Assembly: GCA_037447655.1 (NCBI GenBank)
Contig: JBBHKE010003037.1
Location: forward strand, 1-64,000
Length of the DNA stretch: 64,000 nt
Reading direction: 5' to 3'
From: Zygnema cylindricum
Lineage: Eukaryota; Streptophyta; Zygnematophyceae; Zygnematales; Zygnemataceae
Each line of letters opens with the position of its first letter. Positions within the stretch are counted from its first letter, which is position 1. The position numbers and the translations under genes were made by a program. The notes beneath the pieces were generated by a model. That model saw only the letters and a list, made by a program, of their open reading frames with translations. It did no database searches and was not told where the DNA came from. Positions 44,949 to 57,014 of this stretch are shown piece by piece.

Positions 44949-46285
44949 GGCCTGACTTATTCACTGGCTCGATATCCGTCTCGAAATAGAAAGAGAGAGA
45001 AAAGAAGTGGAGAATCTTATCAATGTCAGTCAATTTAGTCTTCAAAAAGGTGGAAGAAGGATTGCAGGAGACAAAGGAATTGCTAACAGCTGCAGAAAAG
45101 TGAACCTGCATGTTACCAGATTATTATTCATTTTTCAAAGCTCTGCTGGAAAGTACAAAGAAAGAGTGGGAGAAGCTGGCAACTAGGGGAGAAAGAACAT
45201 GGAAAAAAAAAAGTGAGAAACGACGGCGGCTGGGTACTGTTTCTGAACAGGTGGAAGAGGTTCAGATAAAAAAAACTGCTCCAATCAGGGTAAGTCCGTG
45301 ATTTGTTTGCGGCCGCAAAATTCGGCAGCCGGAGAAACGAGAGCCGCTCAGATTGAAGGAAGAATGCAGGACAGCAAAAGTACAGTAGACGTCGACAACC
45401 GACGGTTTGAAACTTTTGAATTGGAAAATTCGGACGGCAGAACAGTCCTGCGTTTAAAAGCCGAACACGAAAATTTTAAACGGTAATAAATTGTTTAAAC
45501 GTTTTTATCCTTGTTATCTGTCCTACCCTGGGTTTTCCTTATTTTTTTCAATATAAATGACTACAGTAGTTTTACCTCGAGTAGGAAAAAATGGATAAAA
45601 GCAAACAAAAAAAAAAAAACTCATTTTTTTATGCTTTGTTTTCTCAGTTTTATCTTCTTATCTTTATATTATTTTCTTTTATTTTTTTTTCTCTAACTTA
45701 AAACTCTTTTTTAATGTATTTGAATGTCCATATTGTACCTCTAGTACGAATAATAGTACGAGAAAATGCGAGCCTCAAATATAAAAAGAGGTTTTAAACG
45801 CATTTAAACATTGTCTAGACGTCTATACGTTTAGACTTCTAAACGCCGGAGAACAATACTGGACGGACGGCAGGTGGCCGGCAGGCATTGCCGGAGCATG
45901 CAACGGCCAGCCGTGGGTCCTTAATGAGTGGACGCTCAGAATCGCCGTACTATTTACAGCAATCTAGGAAAAAAACACGGAGACCGGGTCAAAATGTACG
46001 ACAACAATTGTTCTCTAGCTATTTGCTTTGTGCCGTACCATAAAGTCATTTTGGATTTTAAATAAAAGTTAAGATAGTGTCAAATCGTGGACGTTTAGCG
46101 TGTGTCGACGAACAGACACCGCAGCGTATCGCCAACCCCTTTTGCAACAGGCCCACTTGGTGCCGTACAAATAGCTCGGTAAAGTACAGTACTGTACTTT
46201 CGTTCAAAACCGGCAACGCCTACACTCCGTACTTTCGTACCGCTTCACGAGTTCCCGAATCTACTGTACTATTCCGCGCCTGGAG
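44949..46285. other. Upstream flank of the 529-aa gene; two weak plus-strand frames
   Basis: 45110-45301 and 45298-45486 are short, charged plus-strand frames. A GTAAGT-like donor (GGGTAAGTCC near 45290) sits between them, so a divergent gene or antisense exon is possible. I recognise no domain. 45490-46285 is AT-rich, with no gene seen. Confidence 0.3.
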
Positions 46286-47517
46286 CCTTGTAGCAATGTT
46301 TTCTCGAAGCAAATGTTAAATGGACACAATATTGTGTCGGTTCAATAATGAAGCGGTTCTACACGTGTGACACGCGGGAGCCACGTGATCGAGACGTTGA
46401 GATTCTGCAGTACGGATTCGATATCAACTTGAGCAACAGTACTGTTTCTAAGGAAGTCCGGGTTTTCGGGACGTGATTTGGAATCGATAATTCAATCTTC
46501 CTGTTGATCCTCAAGTACACTTTTTGTACGGCGTCGAGCGTCGCTGAAATCGTGCTGCATTGAAACGTATCGATTTATCATGCAGAAGTACAGTGTGAAG
46601 TACAGTAAAAGAAACGATGAAAGCAATCCCGTGGTCATCCGTACGATAGAGTTTTCCCGGGGTTACCAGCAACTTACCGGGAAAAAAGTCGTTGACACTT
46701 CCGACAAGAGGGCCCAGTTGTACAAAAAAACAAAAAAACTATAGCACCAAAGTCCGGACCAAAGTGAATCTGTTTATTTGCCAGCATTGCAATAGTACAA
46801 AAATCATATCTCTTTGACGGTCTGTAATCCAGATCGCGATGTCAACATAGAAACAGGGAAATCTCAGTGCAACCGTACCTCAATGCCTAATTTCCACCAT
46901 AGATGTCCAATTCGTACGGATTTGGACATTTTTACGAAAACTACGTAGTATTCGTTTGTTTCGTAGCTTTCGTAAATTTCGTACGCTCAAGCGCGCTTAT
47001 TTTTTATCTTGTCCTCCACTTTCAGAAGGAAGCCGCCGTTGGAGACGCCGTAAATTCCGGCGAGCGCCGCTACCTCGTTGCACTTATCAGTTTTGCAGTT
47101 TTGCTTCATTTGCGCGCTCGTATTTTTATCTGAGCAGAGAGCCGCGGAATTTATGGCGTCTCGCACGCGTATTTTTATCTGAGCGGCGAGCCGCGGAATT
47201 TATGGCGTCTCGCACGCGTCTTTTTATCTGAGCGGCGAGCCGCGGAATATATGGCGTCTCCAACGGCGGCTTCCTTGAGCCGTTTTGCTTCATTTGCGCG
47301 CACGTATTTTCATATGTCCTCCAATCCGTCTTCAGAAGGAAGCCGCCGTTTGAGACGCCGTAAATTCCGGCGCTCGCCTCTAGTTCGTTGCACGTTTCAG
47401 TTTTTAGGGTTTTCAATATTTAAATATTTGAATTTGAAAAGTACAAAAAAGTACGAATTTTAACTACGAATTTTAAAAGTTTGAAATTATTTTATGCGCA
47501 CTCTACGTAGTATTCGT
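46286..47517. repeat. Direct repeat, copy 1
   Basis: Matches 49622-51426 from cttgtagcaatgttttctcg to actctacgtagtattcgt. This copy lacks the hAT-type MITE of copy 2, and a Stowaway-like MITE has inserted at its end (47520). Confidence 0.9.
47119..47265. repeat. 49-bp tandem repeat, 3 units
   Basis: Units start cgtatttttatctgagcgg and end gcgtctcgcacg. The same array has 6 units at 50881-51174 and 2 at 56917-57014. Confidence 0.92.
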
Positions 47518-47519
47518 TA

Positions 47520-47737
47520 CACCGCCAATCGTTATTAGCGTTGTGTACGCTAATTCCGTCCCGCTTTTTTTTTTATTTATTCTCAAATAGAATTATCCAC
47601 ACTATTTAAAAAAAAACCCAAATTCCTAATTAGAATAGACGATTTCTTCGAAAATTTTCAAATTCCCAATTAGCGTAAACCAAGCTAATTATTCGTATAC
47701 GCTAAAAAAACTTACACGCTAATAACGATTGGCGGTG
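47520..47737. mobile_element. Stowaway-like MITE, 218 bp, empty site present
   Basis: CACCGCCAATCGTTATTAGC at the left and GCTAATAACGATTGGCGGTG at the right, TA on both sides. Copy 2 of the direct repeat is empty here (TTCGTTAGTTTACTCC near 51422). Confidence 0.9.
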
Positions 47738-48315
47738 TAGTTTACTCCGTGCGTTTTATGCGCATAGGCCATCTATGCCACATAGTGTTGCTAGCTTTGG
47801 TAGCGATTCATGGTGTACAGTCCGAAGGAGCGGGCAACTTAATTTTGCGTGGGCGGAACCACACCCGCAAACCGTACCTCTTTGGACGCCGAAGGTATGT
47901 GTTCCGTAAAACATGTCGTCCGTAACAGCGGGCCAGCTAGTCAGACGTACAAATCGCTAAACCTTTGTCGTACATGCTGATTCGATAGGACCAAACGCAA
48001 GTGTAATCGCACGCCAGGACCGTTGGGAGAAAGTACGGAGGGACCTTGACACGCGGTTTGAACATTCGGTTCGCTCCTTCGTCGTCATCGCTCGCTGAAA
48101 AAAAGCATAGGACACAACGAGGCGTTGTTTTTTTGTTAACGACCTAAGCGCGTTGTAACCTAGAGGGCTGTATCGTACGGCTACAGGTGCGAGTTTAAAG
48201 GATCGACGGCCGAAAACACCTCATCGCTCAAACCTTATGTATTAACGAACTCCCCCCACGGGTGATTTATATTTCACGTGACATTGTCCCTGGTAACAAA
48301 CAGCTGAGCATGTAA

Positions 48316-49270
48316 GGGTACGTCCCCATGCATTAAAGTATCGACTTTAATCTGTCGTTTTCACCGAAAAGGCAGTTCCGTACGAGAAAAACTTTAACCG
48401 TACAAAAAAATCAATTCTTTAAAAGTACAGCAAACCTCAATTCGATACTTTGAATGTACTTCATGTTTGTCGTCATGTGAACGCATTTTGGCGTTTTCCT
48501 TTTATCGACCCCCGGGCAAGAGAATCCAACCCGTCAAAAAACTTCATCGAAAATCACCTCGCGACCTGATTTCAGGGAAAGTACCACCCAAACAACGAAT
48601 GAAAAATGACCCACGCACGCGCCACACGAGTGGGAAAATTTTAGGACGAGGGAGAGTACTCGCTATTTTTCTCCCTGCCCGTCACGTGCATGTACGGAAA
48701 AAACGAGGATGTACGGAAAAAATCTGCAGGGGTCTCGGACCTCCAATTTCATTCATGGGTCCTCGGTATAATTTTGCATCATCGTCGCCTCTCCCCTCTT
48801 CCTCTCACACCATCACTTTTATCTCACACTTTTAAGAATGAGGCACGACAAAACTGGTATGAAATGAAAGATATTTGAAAATTAATTCTTTTGACTACCT
48901 TAATGTATATTTTTATGGCAATTAAAGCGAAAAAAGTAGAGAAAACGAAATCGGGTATCCATGGCCGAAAGTTCTTTAATCTGTGACGTCACAAGTGAGC
49001 GTGACGTCACAATGTTACAATACCCTAAACATCTACCATGTCACAAAATTACAAAAATGTAGACGTCTACAACTATCGCTGTTTTTGTTGGCGTCACCAA
49101 TTTCGTAGTCGTCGTCAACCGTCACAAAGTTGTACCTACGTCTACAACCGTCACATTTCAAAGTTCCGATTTCATTTTCGCACATATGGGACGCTTTTCA
49201 AAATAGTACGGGACACTTCACTACAGTCCAAAATACTTTTTCAAAGTATCGCTTACATGGGGACGTACCC
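48316..49270. mobile_element. TIR element, GGGTACGTCCCCATG family, copy 2
   Basis: 955 bp, perfect 15-bp ends, TAA on both sides. The plus-strand frame 48467-48835 (122 codons) is the shared ORF. It also carries two copies of gtgacgtcac with palindromic character at about 48983-49009. Confidence 0.88.
48467..48835 (+). other. Shared ORF of the GGGTACGTCCCC family, copy 2
   Basis: 122 codons, MSSCERILAFSFYRPPGKR at the start. Identical to the frame at 55333-55701 because the arms are near-identical. Arg/Lys/Pro-rich, no known domain. Confidence 0.35.
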
Positions 49271-49501
49271 TAAGTAGATCATTCGTGATTTTTTTTTACT
49301 TTTCTACGAATATTCATTATATTTTCATGATTTTTAACTTTTACAAATTTTCGTATAATTTTAACTGTACGAAAAAAATTTACGGATTTTTTTTGGAAAA
49401 AGAGATGGCGGCAATTGGTTGAGCCACCTTTTATGTAAAAAATAAGCCATATCCCCCACATGAATACAAAAACGGTTTTTTTTGTGCTTCAATTGTGAAT
49501 T

Positions 49502-49620
49502 TGTATCGCGATGGTTTATGTTGGTCTCGGTACGATATATCAAGGATCCTCCTCGATCGATATTCGATATATTGAATATCGAAATTATCGCGATATGAAT
49601 CTACCCGATACCCAACACTA
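49502..49620. mobile_element. Terminal fragment of the hAT-type MITE
   Basis: Its reverse complement matches the first 120 bp of the MITE at 50229 (TAGTGTTGGGTATCGGGTAG). It sits exactly between the end of the inverted-repeat arm and the start of direct-repeat copy 2. Confidence 0.75.
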
Positions 49621-50228
49621 CTTGTAGCAATGTTTTCTCGAAGCAAATGTTAAATGGACACAATATTGTGTCGGTTCAATCATGAAGCGGTTCCACACGT
49701 GTGACACGAGGGAGCCACGTGATCGAGACGTTGAGATTCTGCAGTACGGATTCGATATCAACTTGAGCAACAGTACTGTTTCTAAGGAAGTCCGGGTTTT
49801 CGGGACGTGATTTGGAATCGATAATTCAATCTTGCTGTTGATCCTCAAGTACACTTTTTGTACGGGGTCGAGCGTCGCTGAAATCGTGCTGCATTGAAAC
49901 GTATCGATTTATCATGCAGAAGTACAGTGTGAAGTACAGTAAAAGAAACGATGAAAGCAATCCCGTGGTCATCCGTACGATAGAGTTTTCCCGGGGTTAC
50001 CAGCAACTTACCGGGAAAAAAGTCGTTGACACTTCCGACAAGAGGGCCCAGTTGTACAAAAAAACAAAAAAACTATAGCACCAAAGTCCGGACCAAAGTG
50101 AATCTGTTTATTTGCCAGCATTGCAATAGTACAAAAATCATATCTCTTTAACGGTCTGTAATCCAGATCGCGATGTCAACATAGAAACAGGGAAATCTCA
50201 GTGCAACCGTACCTCAATGCCTAATTTC

Positions 50229-50644
50229 TAGTGTTGGGTATCGGGTAGTTTCATATCGCGATAATTTCGATATTCGATATATCGAATATCGATCGAGCAG
50301 ATTCCTCGATATATCGTACCGGGACCAACATAAATTATCGCGATATATATCGCAAAAATTGCATATCCGTACATTCAGAGTACGGAAAACCGTACTAAAA
50401 AACGTACGGATAATCGTACGAAAAATCGTACGGGTATTTTTGCCCCCCCCCCCCCCCCCCCCACTGAGCGCAGGGGGGGGGGGGTTAGGAAAAAAATTCT
50501 AAAATTTTCATTTTCGATATATCGTGGATACGATATATCGTGGATACGATATATCGTGGATACGATATATCGCGATGATTTGAAATTCGATATTTCGAAG
50601 CGATACATCGAATATCGGCAATGGGTCCTCGATACCCAACACTA
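50229..50644. mobile_element. hAT-type MITE, 8-bp duplication, empty site present
   Basis: Ends TAGTGTTGGGTATCG and CGATACCCAACACTA, flanked by CTAATTTC (50221-50228 and 50645-50652). The empty site is single CTAATTTC at 46887-46894. The interior has many cgatatatcg palindromes, clustered gtacg motifs and a C20/G12 hairpin. Confidence 0.92.
50443..50484. repeat. C-tract / G-tract hairpin in the MITE
   Basis: Twenty Cs (50443-50462), a 10-nt loop (actgagcgca), then twelve Gs (50473-50484). Confidence 0.95.
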
Positions 50645-50880
50645 CTAATTTCCACTATAGATGTCCAATTCGTACGGGTTTGGACTTTTCTACGAAAACT
50701 GCGTAGTATTCGTTTGTTTCGTAGCTTTCGTAAATTTCGTACGCTCAAGCGCGCTTATTTTTTATCTTGTCCTCACTCCGTCTTCAGAAGGAAGCCGCCG
50801 TTGGAGACGCCGTAAACTCCGGCGAGCGCCGCTACTTCGTTGCACTTATCAGTTTTGCAGTTTTGCTTCATTTGCGCGCT

Positions 50881-51174
50881 CGTATTTTTATCTCAGCGGC
50901 GAGCCGCGGAATTTATGGCATCTCGCACGCGTATTTTTATCTGAGCGGCGAGCCGCGGAATTTATGGCATGTCGCACGCGTCTTTTTATCTGAGCGGTGA
51001 GCCCCGGAAATTATGGCGTCTCGCACGCGTATTTTTATCTGAGCGGTGAGCAGCGGAAATTATGGCGTCTCGCAAGCGTATTTTTATCAGAGCGGCGAGC
51101 CGCGGAAATTATGGCGTCTCACACGCGTATTTTTATCTGAGCGGCGAGCCGCGAAATATATGGCGTCTCCAACG
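50881..51174. repeat. 49-bp tandem repeat, 6 units
   Basis: Same unit as 47119-47265, six copies with a few substitutions. Confidence 0.92.
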
Positions 51175-51512
51175 GCGGCTTCCTTGAGCCGTTTTGCTTC
51201 ATTTGCGCGCATATATTTTCATATGTCCTCCAATCCGTCTTCAGAAGGAAGTCGCCGTTTGAGACGCCGTACATTCCGGCGCTCGCCTCTAGTTCGTTGC
51301 ACGTTTCAGTATTTAGGGTTTTCAATATTTAAATATTTGAATTTGAAAAGTACAAAAAAGTACGAATTTTAACTACGAATTTTAAAAGTTTGAAATTATT
51401 TTATGCGCACTCTACGTAGTATTCGTTAGTTTACTCCGTGCGTTTTATGCGCATACGACATTTATGATTTCCACTGCTACCCCAAAACAAGAAAACGGTT
51501 TCTAGTATCTAA

Positions 51513-53034
51513 GAGTGACGTTCCATCAGGCGAAAAGTGGCGTAGTTTACAGAAATCCACGACTCTCCGTACGAAATCGTACCGCTTATTTTGTTTTTAT
51601 GGGGAAAACAACATTACAAAGAATCTTGCCGATACTCTCCGCAGGTCTTGGAGGTAATACTGGTCGTCGGATGTTCATCTGCGAGGAGTTCGCTTCATTT
51701 TTTTTGTAAATGTCAACCCACCTCGAGGAGGTGGGTTCGCAGATACAGAAAAAAAAAACCATGACACGCTGGACCATTAAGCTAAGTGTCGTGATGGAAA
51801 ACCAACGAAAAATCTTAAGATTTGCACATGACACGCGCTTTCCAAAATACAACCGAAAATAGAAACGAAATTTCGTAACATTCCTTTGTCACCCTATTTT
51901 CGGTAACTTTTGTTTGTAACACTATTTCTCTCAAAGGACTTTCGTTACGCTAAAAAACAGAAACCCTAAAAAATGAGCTGGCGTACAAACTGGCGTCTGC
52001 AAAAAGTATATAAGTTATGTCGTATAACTTCGTACGCTGGTACATGGTACACAGTTGAAGGTTTGAAGTAAGTTTGTCGGTGCTAAAAATCTCAAAGATA
52101 TTTATTATCGGATCGTAGCTTGCGTAGCGCCAGTCAATTTAGAACACGTGGTTTACAGACTCTGCATGATGAACATCGACTCAGGGTGAACCTCCATCAG
52201 GCGTTCCCCGTAATCGTACGGCCACGTTTACTGGCAATAATATTTGTATCACTTCTCTATCAGGTCGTGCCAATGAGGCAAAAAATGATAACGTGTTAGA
52301 TTGCGATTGGAACCACGTAGGATCCTGTTCAGCAGGCCGTGAATAATCAAAGATTCGAAAAGCACAAAATCCGTACAGCATATGTACAAACGAACGCATA
52401 TTAAAATATCTATCAGCGCTACGTAAATATACAATTTGTACGTTCTTGTCATTTCGTTGTACCAACCGTTTGGAAATCCTTTTCATAATGAAAATTTATA
52501 CTTTATCTTTTGCCGTTTTGTTTTATACGCAAAGTCCTTTCCACGAAGGAAAAGTGTCGTCAGAAAGATATCCTCTGGCAAAGATTTTTTCGTCGATTTG
52601 AAATCCGTCCTGTACGAAGGCACGTGTCTTTTGGCAATTGTGAGGTCGTCATCGCTTGTCCGCTGTGGATGATACCTTTTTGTTTCCACGTGGACCAATA
52701 GTCACGTCCAGTATCTGTCAAGTCTCCTGCCGAGGACAGTTGAGGAGACTCGCCAGATATTGGATAGAAGGGGCGTTTGCGTCGAAAAAATCAAAATCGG
52801 ACGGTGGAAGTTTTCGCCAATAAAAATGGAGAATATTGACGAATCTCCATTATTCATGTTTAAAAAAATAAAAAAAAACAGTACGGCCATGCACGAAAAT
52901 GAGCTGGACACGTACGAAAATGCACTTTTTTGAGTAATGAACCTCACTTTTCGCTTGATGGAGGTTCACCCTCAATCGACCTGGTCTGTAAAGTTGGCCG
53001 TACGATTACAGAAACGTCTGATGGAACTTCACCC
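51513..53034. mobile_element. TIR element, GGGTGAAGTTCCATCA family, copy 3 (inverted)
   Basis: In reverse orientation to copies 1 and 2. Ends GAGTGACGTTCCATCAGGCG and CTGATGGAACTTCACCC, TAA on both sides. It contains a third, different TIR element (52184-52971) at the equivalent trinucleotide. Confidence 0.78.
52184..52971. mobile_element. TIR element, GGGTGAACCTCCATCA family (nested)
   Basis: GGGTGAACCTCCATCAGGCG at the left and CTTGATGGAGGTTCACCC at the right, TCA on both sides (TGA on the other strand). 788 bp. Short frames only. Confidence 0.8.
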
Positions 53035-53262
53035 TAAGTCGTTTAAACCTTCGTGAAAGCCATTTCACGAGTTTTAACCCCATTTTGTTCATCTTAAAAT
53101 ATTCGATGTGTTACGCATATAGCACTTGCTGGGATGAAAGCAAATGACCAAATGGACTAAATATTTTATTTCCTTTTTTTTCTCACATGGCACAATTTAA
53201 TATTATGACAAGGTACGTGGCGGGATGGAGAATGGCAATCATAAAGAAATAGGCCTAACATG

Positions 53263-54264
53263 CAGTGTTGTGTATTGGATAATTTCCTTTAACAATAAAT
53301 CTGATATCGATATTATCAGTTTCAAACAATGAGGGAGCACGATATATCGCTCAAAGACCATCAAATAAAATCGCAATATATTTGGGGAAGGGGGGGTTGG
53401 GTGCACGGGCGGCTTTGGAAATATATTTTTAAAATCCATTCGTTACAGAGTGCAAAACTGAAGTACGGAAATAACGTACGCAATAAGTATGAAGTTGTGG
53501 CACTAATTATCGGGCCGATATTTATTGTTAATGTATCTCCATAATCCCCTTACTGATATATCGAGCCAACATATAAATCATCCGTGTGTCAAAAAGGTGC
53601 ATATCGATGATTGATAAGATGGTAACCACACACAATACTAGTTAACAAGTCAAGAAATGCCACATAAAACCTTTTAAGCCAATATCAAACATTTTTCTTT
53701 GTGCCAAATTTTTTGTTACTTTAAAACGAATTAAAAGGTGTACTTTACGCATGGATCTACTTCCCCGTACTTGCATGGGTGAACCTTGACATACACGTGT
53801 ACGCTCTCGTAAATGTAAAAATGTACTAAAAGTTAAAAAAAAAGCCGTTTACTTGGTACTTTCAATCTCGTTCACATTGTGGTTTAGAAACTAAGTAAAA
53901 ATGATTGACAATTTATGATAGAAAAATGTTTGTTCACAAATATTGTCAATGTATTGTTTGAGTTAACATCGTCTCGATGTATTATGAAGCTCAACATCAC
54001 GGTATTGCCAATTTCTCGACTCGATTTGTCGATATATATACTACGATATATCGTAGCGATGATCCAACCCCCCCCTCCCCTCCTTGGGGGGATTACGTTT
54101 TTCCTTACATTATTTATGTACTATTGATGTATGGACCACCACCTCCCACCATATATATCGCGATAAAATTTGTTGATCGCGCAGGGATATATCGAGCCCT
54201 CTGACCGTTTGATATTTGATATATCGAGTTTGCTGCGATAATAATTTTCCGATACACAAAACTA
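53263..54264. mobile_element. Older relative of the hAT-type MITE
   Basis: CAGTGTTGTGTATTGGATAA at the left. The right end read on the other strand is TAGTTTTGTGTATCGG. It has gatatatcg palindromes and a CCCCCCCCTCCCC..GGGGGG pair (54068-54090), as in the younger MITE. Flanks CTAACATG/CTATTTTG match at 5 of 8 bases. Confidence 0.4.
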
Positions 54265-54662
54265 CTATTTTGTTGACGTATTAAATTGCGTGATGGATTT
54301 ATGCACAATTTTATAGTGTGAGGCGAGTATAACCCCTATAAGTAGGCTTAAGTTCCAGCTCCACCTTTATACAATCTAATTCCCTCTAACACCACCACGT
54401 GAAAAGAACATAGAAGCTTACAGGAGGGAAACCTTGTAGAGTGAAATTAGTTAATGCAATAAAAGGATTAGCCATTTTTTCACTAGCTTTTATTTGGGTG
54501 TCTCAAACTCCTAGTTGTTCCTTTCGCAAAAAACGCCAGCATAAAACGCCCAAAGAATAATGAATACGCGCATGGAATAAATGAAGTGTTTATATAATGC
54601 GTTGACCGAAATTGACTTTACAAAAAAAAAAAAAAAAAAAAAAAATGTCAACAATGAACAAT
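54265..54662. other. Non-coding spacer with a poly-A tract
   Basis: A 24-base A run lies at about 54622-54645. No gene. Confidence 0.5.
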
Positions 54663-54897
54663 CACAAATTCACAATTGAAGCACAAAAAAAACCGTTTTT
54701 GTATTCATGTGGGGGATATGGCTTATTTTTTACATAAAAGGTGGCTCAACCAATTGCCGCCATCTCTTTTTCCAAAAAAAATCCGTAAATTTTTTTTCGT
54801 ACAGTTAAAATTATACGAAAATTTGTAAAAGTTAAAAATCATGAAAATATAATGAATATTCGTAGAAAAGTAAAAAAAATCACGAATGATCTACTTA

Positions 54898-55852
54898 GGG
54901 TACGTCCCCATGTAAGCGATACTTTGAAAAAGTATTTTAGACTGTAGTGAAGTGTCCCGTACTATTTTGAAAAGCGTCCCATATGTGCGAAAATGAAATC
55001 GGAACTTTGAAATGTGACGGTTGTAGACGTAGGTACAACTTTGTGACGGTTGACGACGACTACGAAATTGGTGACGCCAACAAAAACAACGATAGTTGTA
55101 GACGTCTACATTTTTGTAATTTTGTGACATGGCAGATGTTTAGGGTATTGTAACATTGTGACGTCACGCTCACTTGTGACGTCACAGATTAAAGAACTTT
55201 CGGCCATGGATACCAGATTTCGTTTTCTCTACTTTTTTCGCTTTAATTGCCATAAAAATATACATTAAGGTAGTCAAAAGAATTAATTTTCAAATATCTT
55301 TCATTTCATACCAGTTTTGTCGTGCCTCATTCTTAAAAGTGTGAGATAAAAGTGATGGTGTGAGAGGAAGAGGGGAGAGGCGACGATGATGCAAAATTAT
55401 ACCGAGGACCCATGAATGAAATTGGAGGTCCGAGACCCCTGCAGATTTTTTCCGTACATCCTCGTTTTTTCCGTACATGCACGTGACGGGCAGGGAGAAA
55501 AATAGCGAGTACTCTCCCTCGTCCTAAAATTTTCCCACTCGTGTGGCGCGTGCGTGGGTCATTTTTCATTCGTTGTTTGGGTGGTACTTTCCCTGAAATC
55601 AGGTCGCGAGGTGATTTTCGATGAAGTTTTTTGACGGGTTGGATTCTCTTGCCCGGGGGTCGATAAAAGGAAAACGCCAAAATGCGTTCACATGACGACA
55701 AACATGAAGTACATTCAAAGTATCGAATTGAGGTTTGCTGTACTTTTAAAGAATTGATTTTTTTGTACGGTTAAAGTTTTTCTCGTACGGAACTGCCTTT
55801 TCGGTGAAAACGACAGATTAAAGTCGATACTTTAATGCATGGGGACGTACCC
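54898..55852. mobile_element. TIR element, GGGTACGTCCCCATG family, copy 3
   Basis: 955 bp, perfect ends, TTA on both sides. Near-identical to copy 2 and inverted. The 122-codon frame is on the minus strand (55333-55701). It carries the empty site for the MITE at 28099. Confidence 0.88.
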
Positions 55853-56444
55853 TTACATGCTCAGCTTACATGTTACCCTTACATGTTACCAGGGACAATG
55901 TCACGTGAAATATAAATCACCCGTGGGGGGAGTTCGTTAATACATAAGGTTTGAGCGATGAGGTGTTTTCGGCCGTCGATCCTTTAAACTCGCACCTGTA
56001 GCCGTACGATACAGCCCTCTAGGTTACAACGCGCTTAGGTCGTTAACAAAAAAACAACGCCTCGTTGTGTCCTATGCTTTTTTTCAGCGAGCGATGACGA
56101 CGAAGGAGCGAACCGAATGTTCAAACCGCGTGTCAAGGTCCCTCCGTACTTTCTCCCAACGGTCCTGGCGTGCGATTACACTTGCGTTTGGTCCTATCGA
56201 ATCAGCATGTACGACAAAGGTTAAGCGATTTGTACGTCTGACTAGCTGGCCCGCTGTTACGGACGACATGTTTTACGGAACACATACCTTCGGCGTCCAA
56301 AGAGGTACGGTTTGCGGGTGTGGTTCCGCCCACGCAAAATTAAGTTGCCCGCTCCTTCGGACTGTACACCATGAATCGCTACCAAAGCTAGCAACACTAT
56401 GTGGCATAGATGGCCTATGCGCATAAAACGCACGGAGTAAACTA

Positions 56445-56662
56445 CACCGCCAATCGTTATTAGCGTGTAAGTTTTTTTAGCGTATACGAATAATTAGCTT
56501 GGTTTACGCTAATTGGGAATTTGAAAATTTTCGAAGAAATCGTCTATTCTAATTAGGAATTTGGGTTTTTTTTTAAATAGTGTGGATAATTCTATTTGAG
56601 AATAAATAAAAAAAAAAGCGGGACGGAATTAGCGTACACAACGCTAATAACGATTGGCGGTG
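56445..56662. mobile_element. Stowaway-like MITE, 218 bp, right-arm copy
   Basis: The same MITE as 47520-47737, carried in the inverted arm. TA on both sides. Confidence 0.88.
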
Positions 56663-56916
56663 TAACGAATACTACGTAGAGTGCGCATAAAATAATTTCA
56701 AACTTTTAAAATTCGTAGTTAGAATTCGTACTTTTTTGTACTTTTCAAATTCAAATATTTAAATATTGAAAACCCTAAAAACTGAAACGTGCAACGAACT
56801 AGAGGCGAGCGCCGGAATTTACGGCGTCTCAAACGGCGGCTTCCTTCTGAAGACGGATTGGAGGACATATGAAAATACGTGCGCGCAAATGAAGCAAAAC
56901 GGCTCAAGGAAGCCGC

Positions 56917-57014
56917 CGTTGGAGACGCCATATATTCCGCGGCTCGCCGCTCAGATAAAAAGACGCGTGCGAGACGCCATAAATTCCGCGGCTCGCTGCT
57001 CAGATAAAAATACG
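56917..57014. repeat. 49-bp tandem repeat, 2 units (inverted)
   Basis: Reverse complement of the unit at 47119. Confidence 0.9.

Larger units (their letters stand above)
46897..49501. repeat. Left arm of a 2.6 kb inverted repeat
   Basis: Reverse complement of 54663-57289. It starts tagatgtccaattcgtacgg and ends cttcaattgtgaatttgt. It contains 49-bp tandem units, a Stowaway-like MITE, a non-coding stretch and one GGGTACGTCCCC element. Confidence 0.88.
49622..51426. repeat. Direct repeat, copy 2
   Basis: Copy of 46286-47517, with the hAT-type MITE at 50229-50644 and an expanded 49-bp array. It retains the empty site of the 218-bp Stowaway-like MITE. Confidence 0.9.

Noticed and set aside
46903-47416. 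Open frames with repeated LSxEPRNLW peptides in 46.9-47.4 and 50.6-51.4 kb
   Set aside because: They translate the 49-bp tandem repeat, whose length is not a multiple of three. Frames shift between units and exist on both strands.
50881-51174. Regular direct repeats that might suggest a CRISPR array
   Set aside because: The units are contiguous with no spacers, in a eukaryotic sequence.
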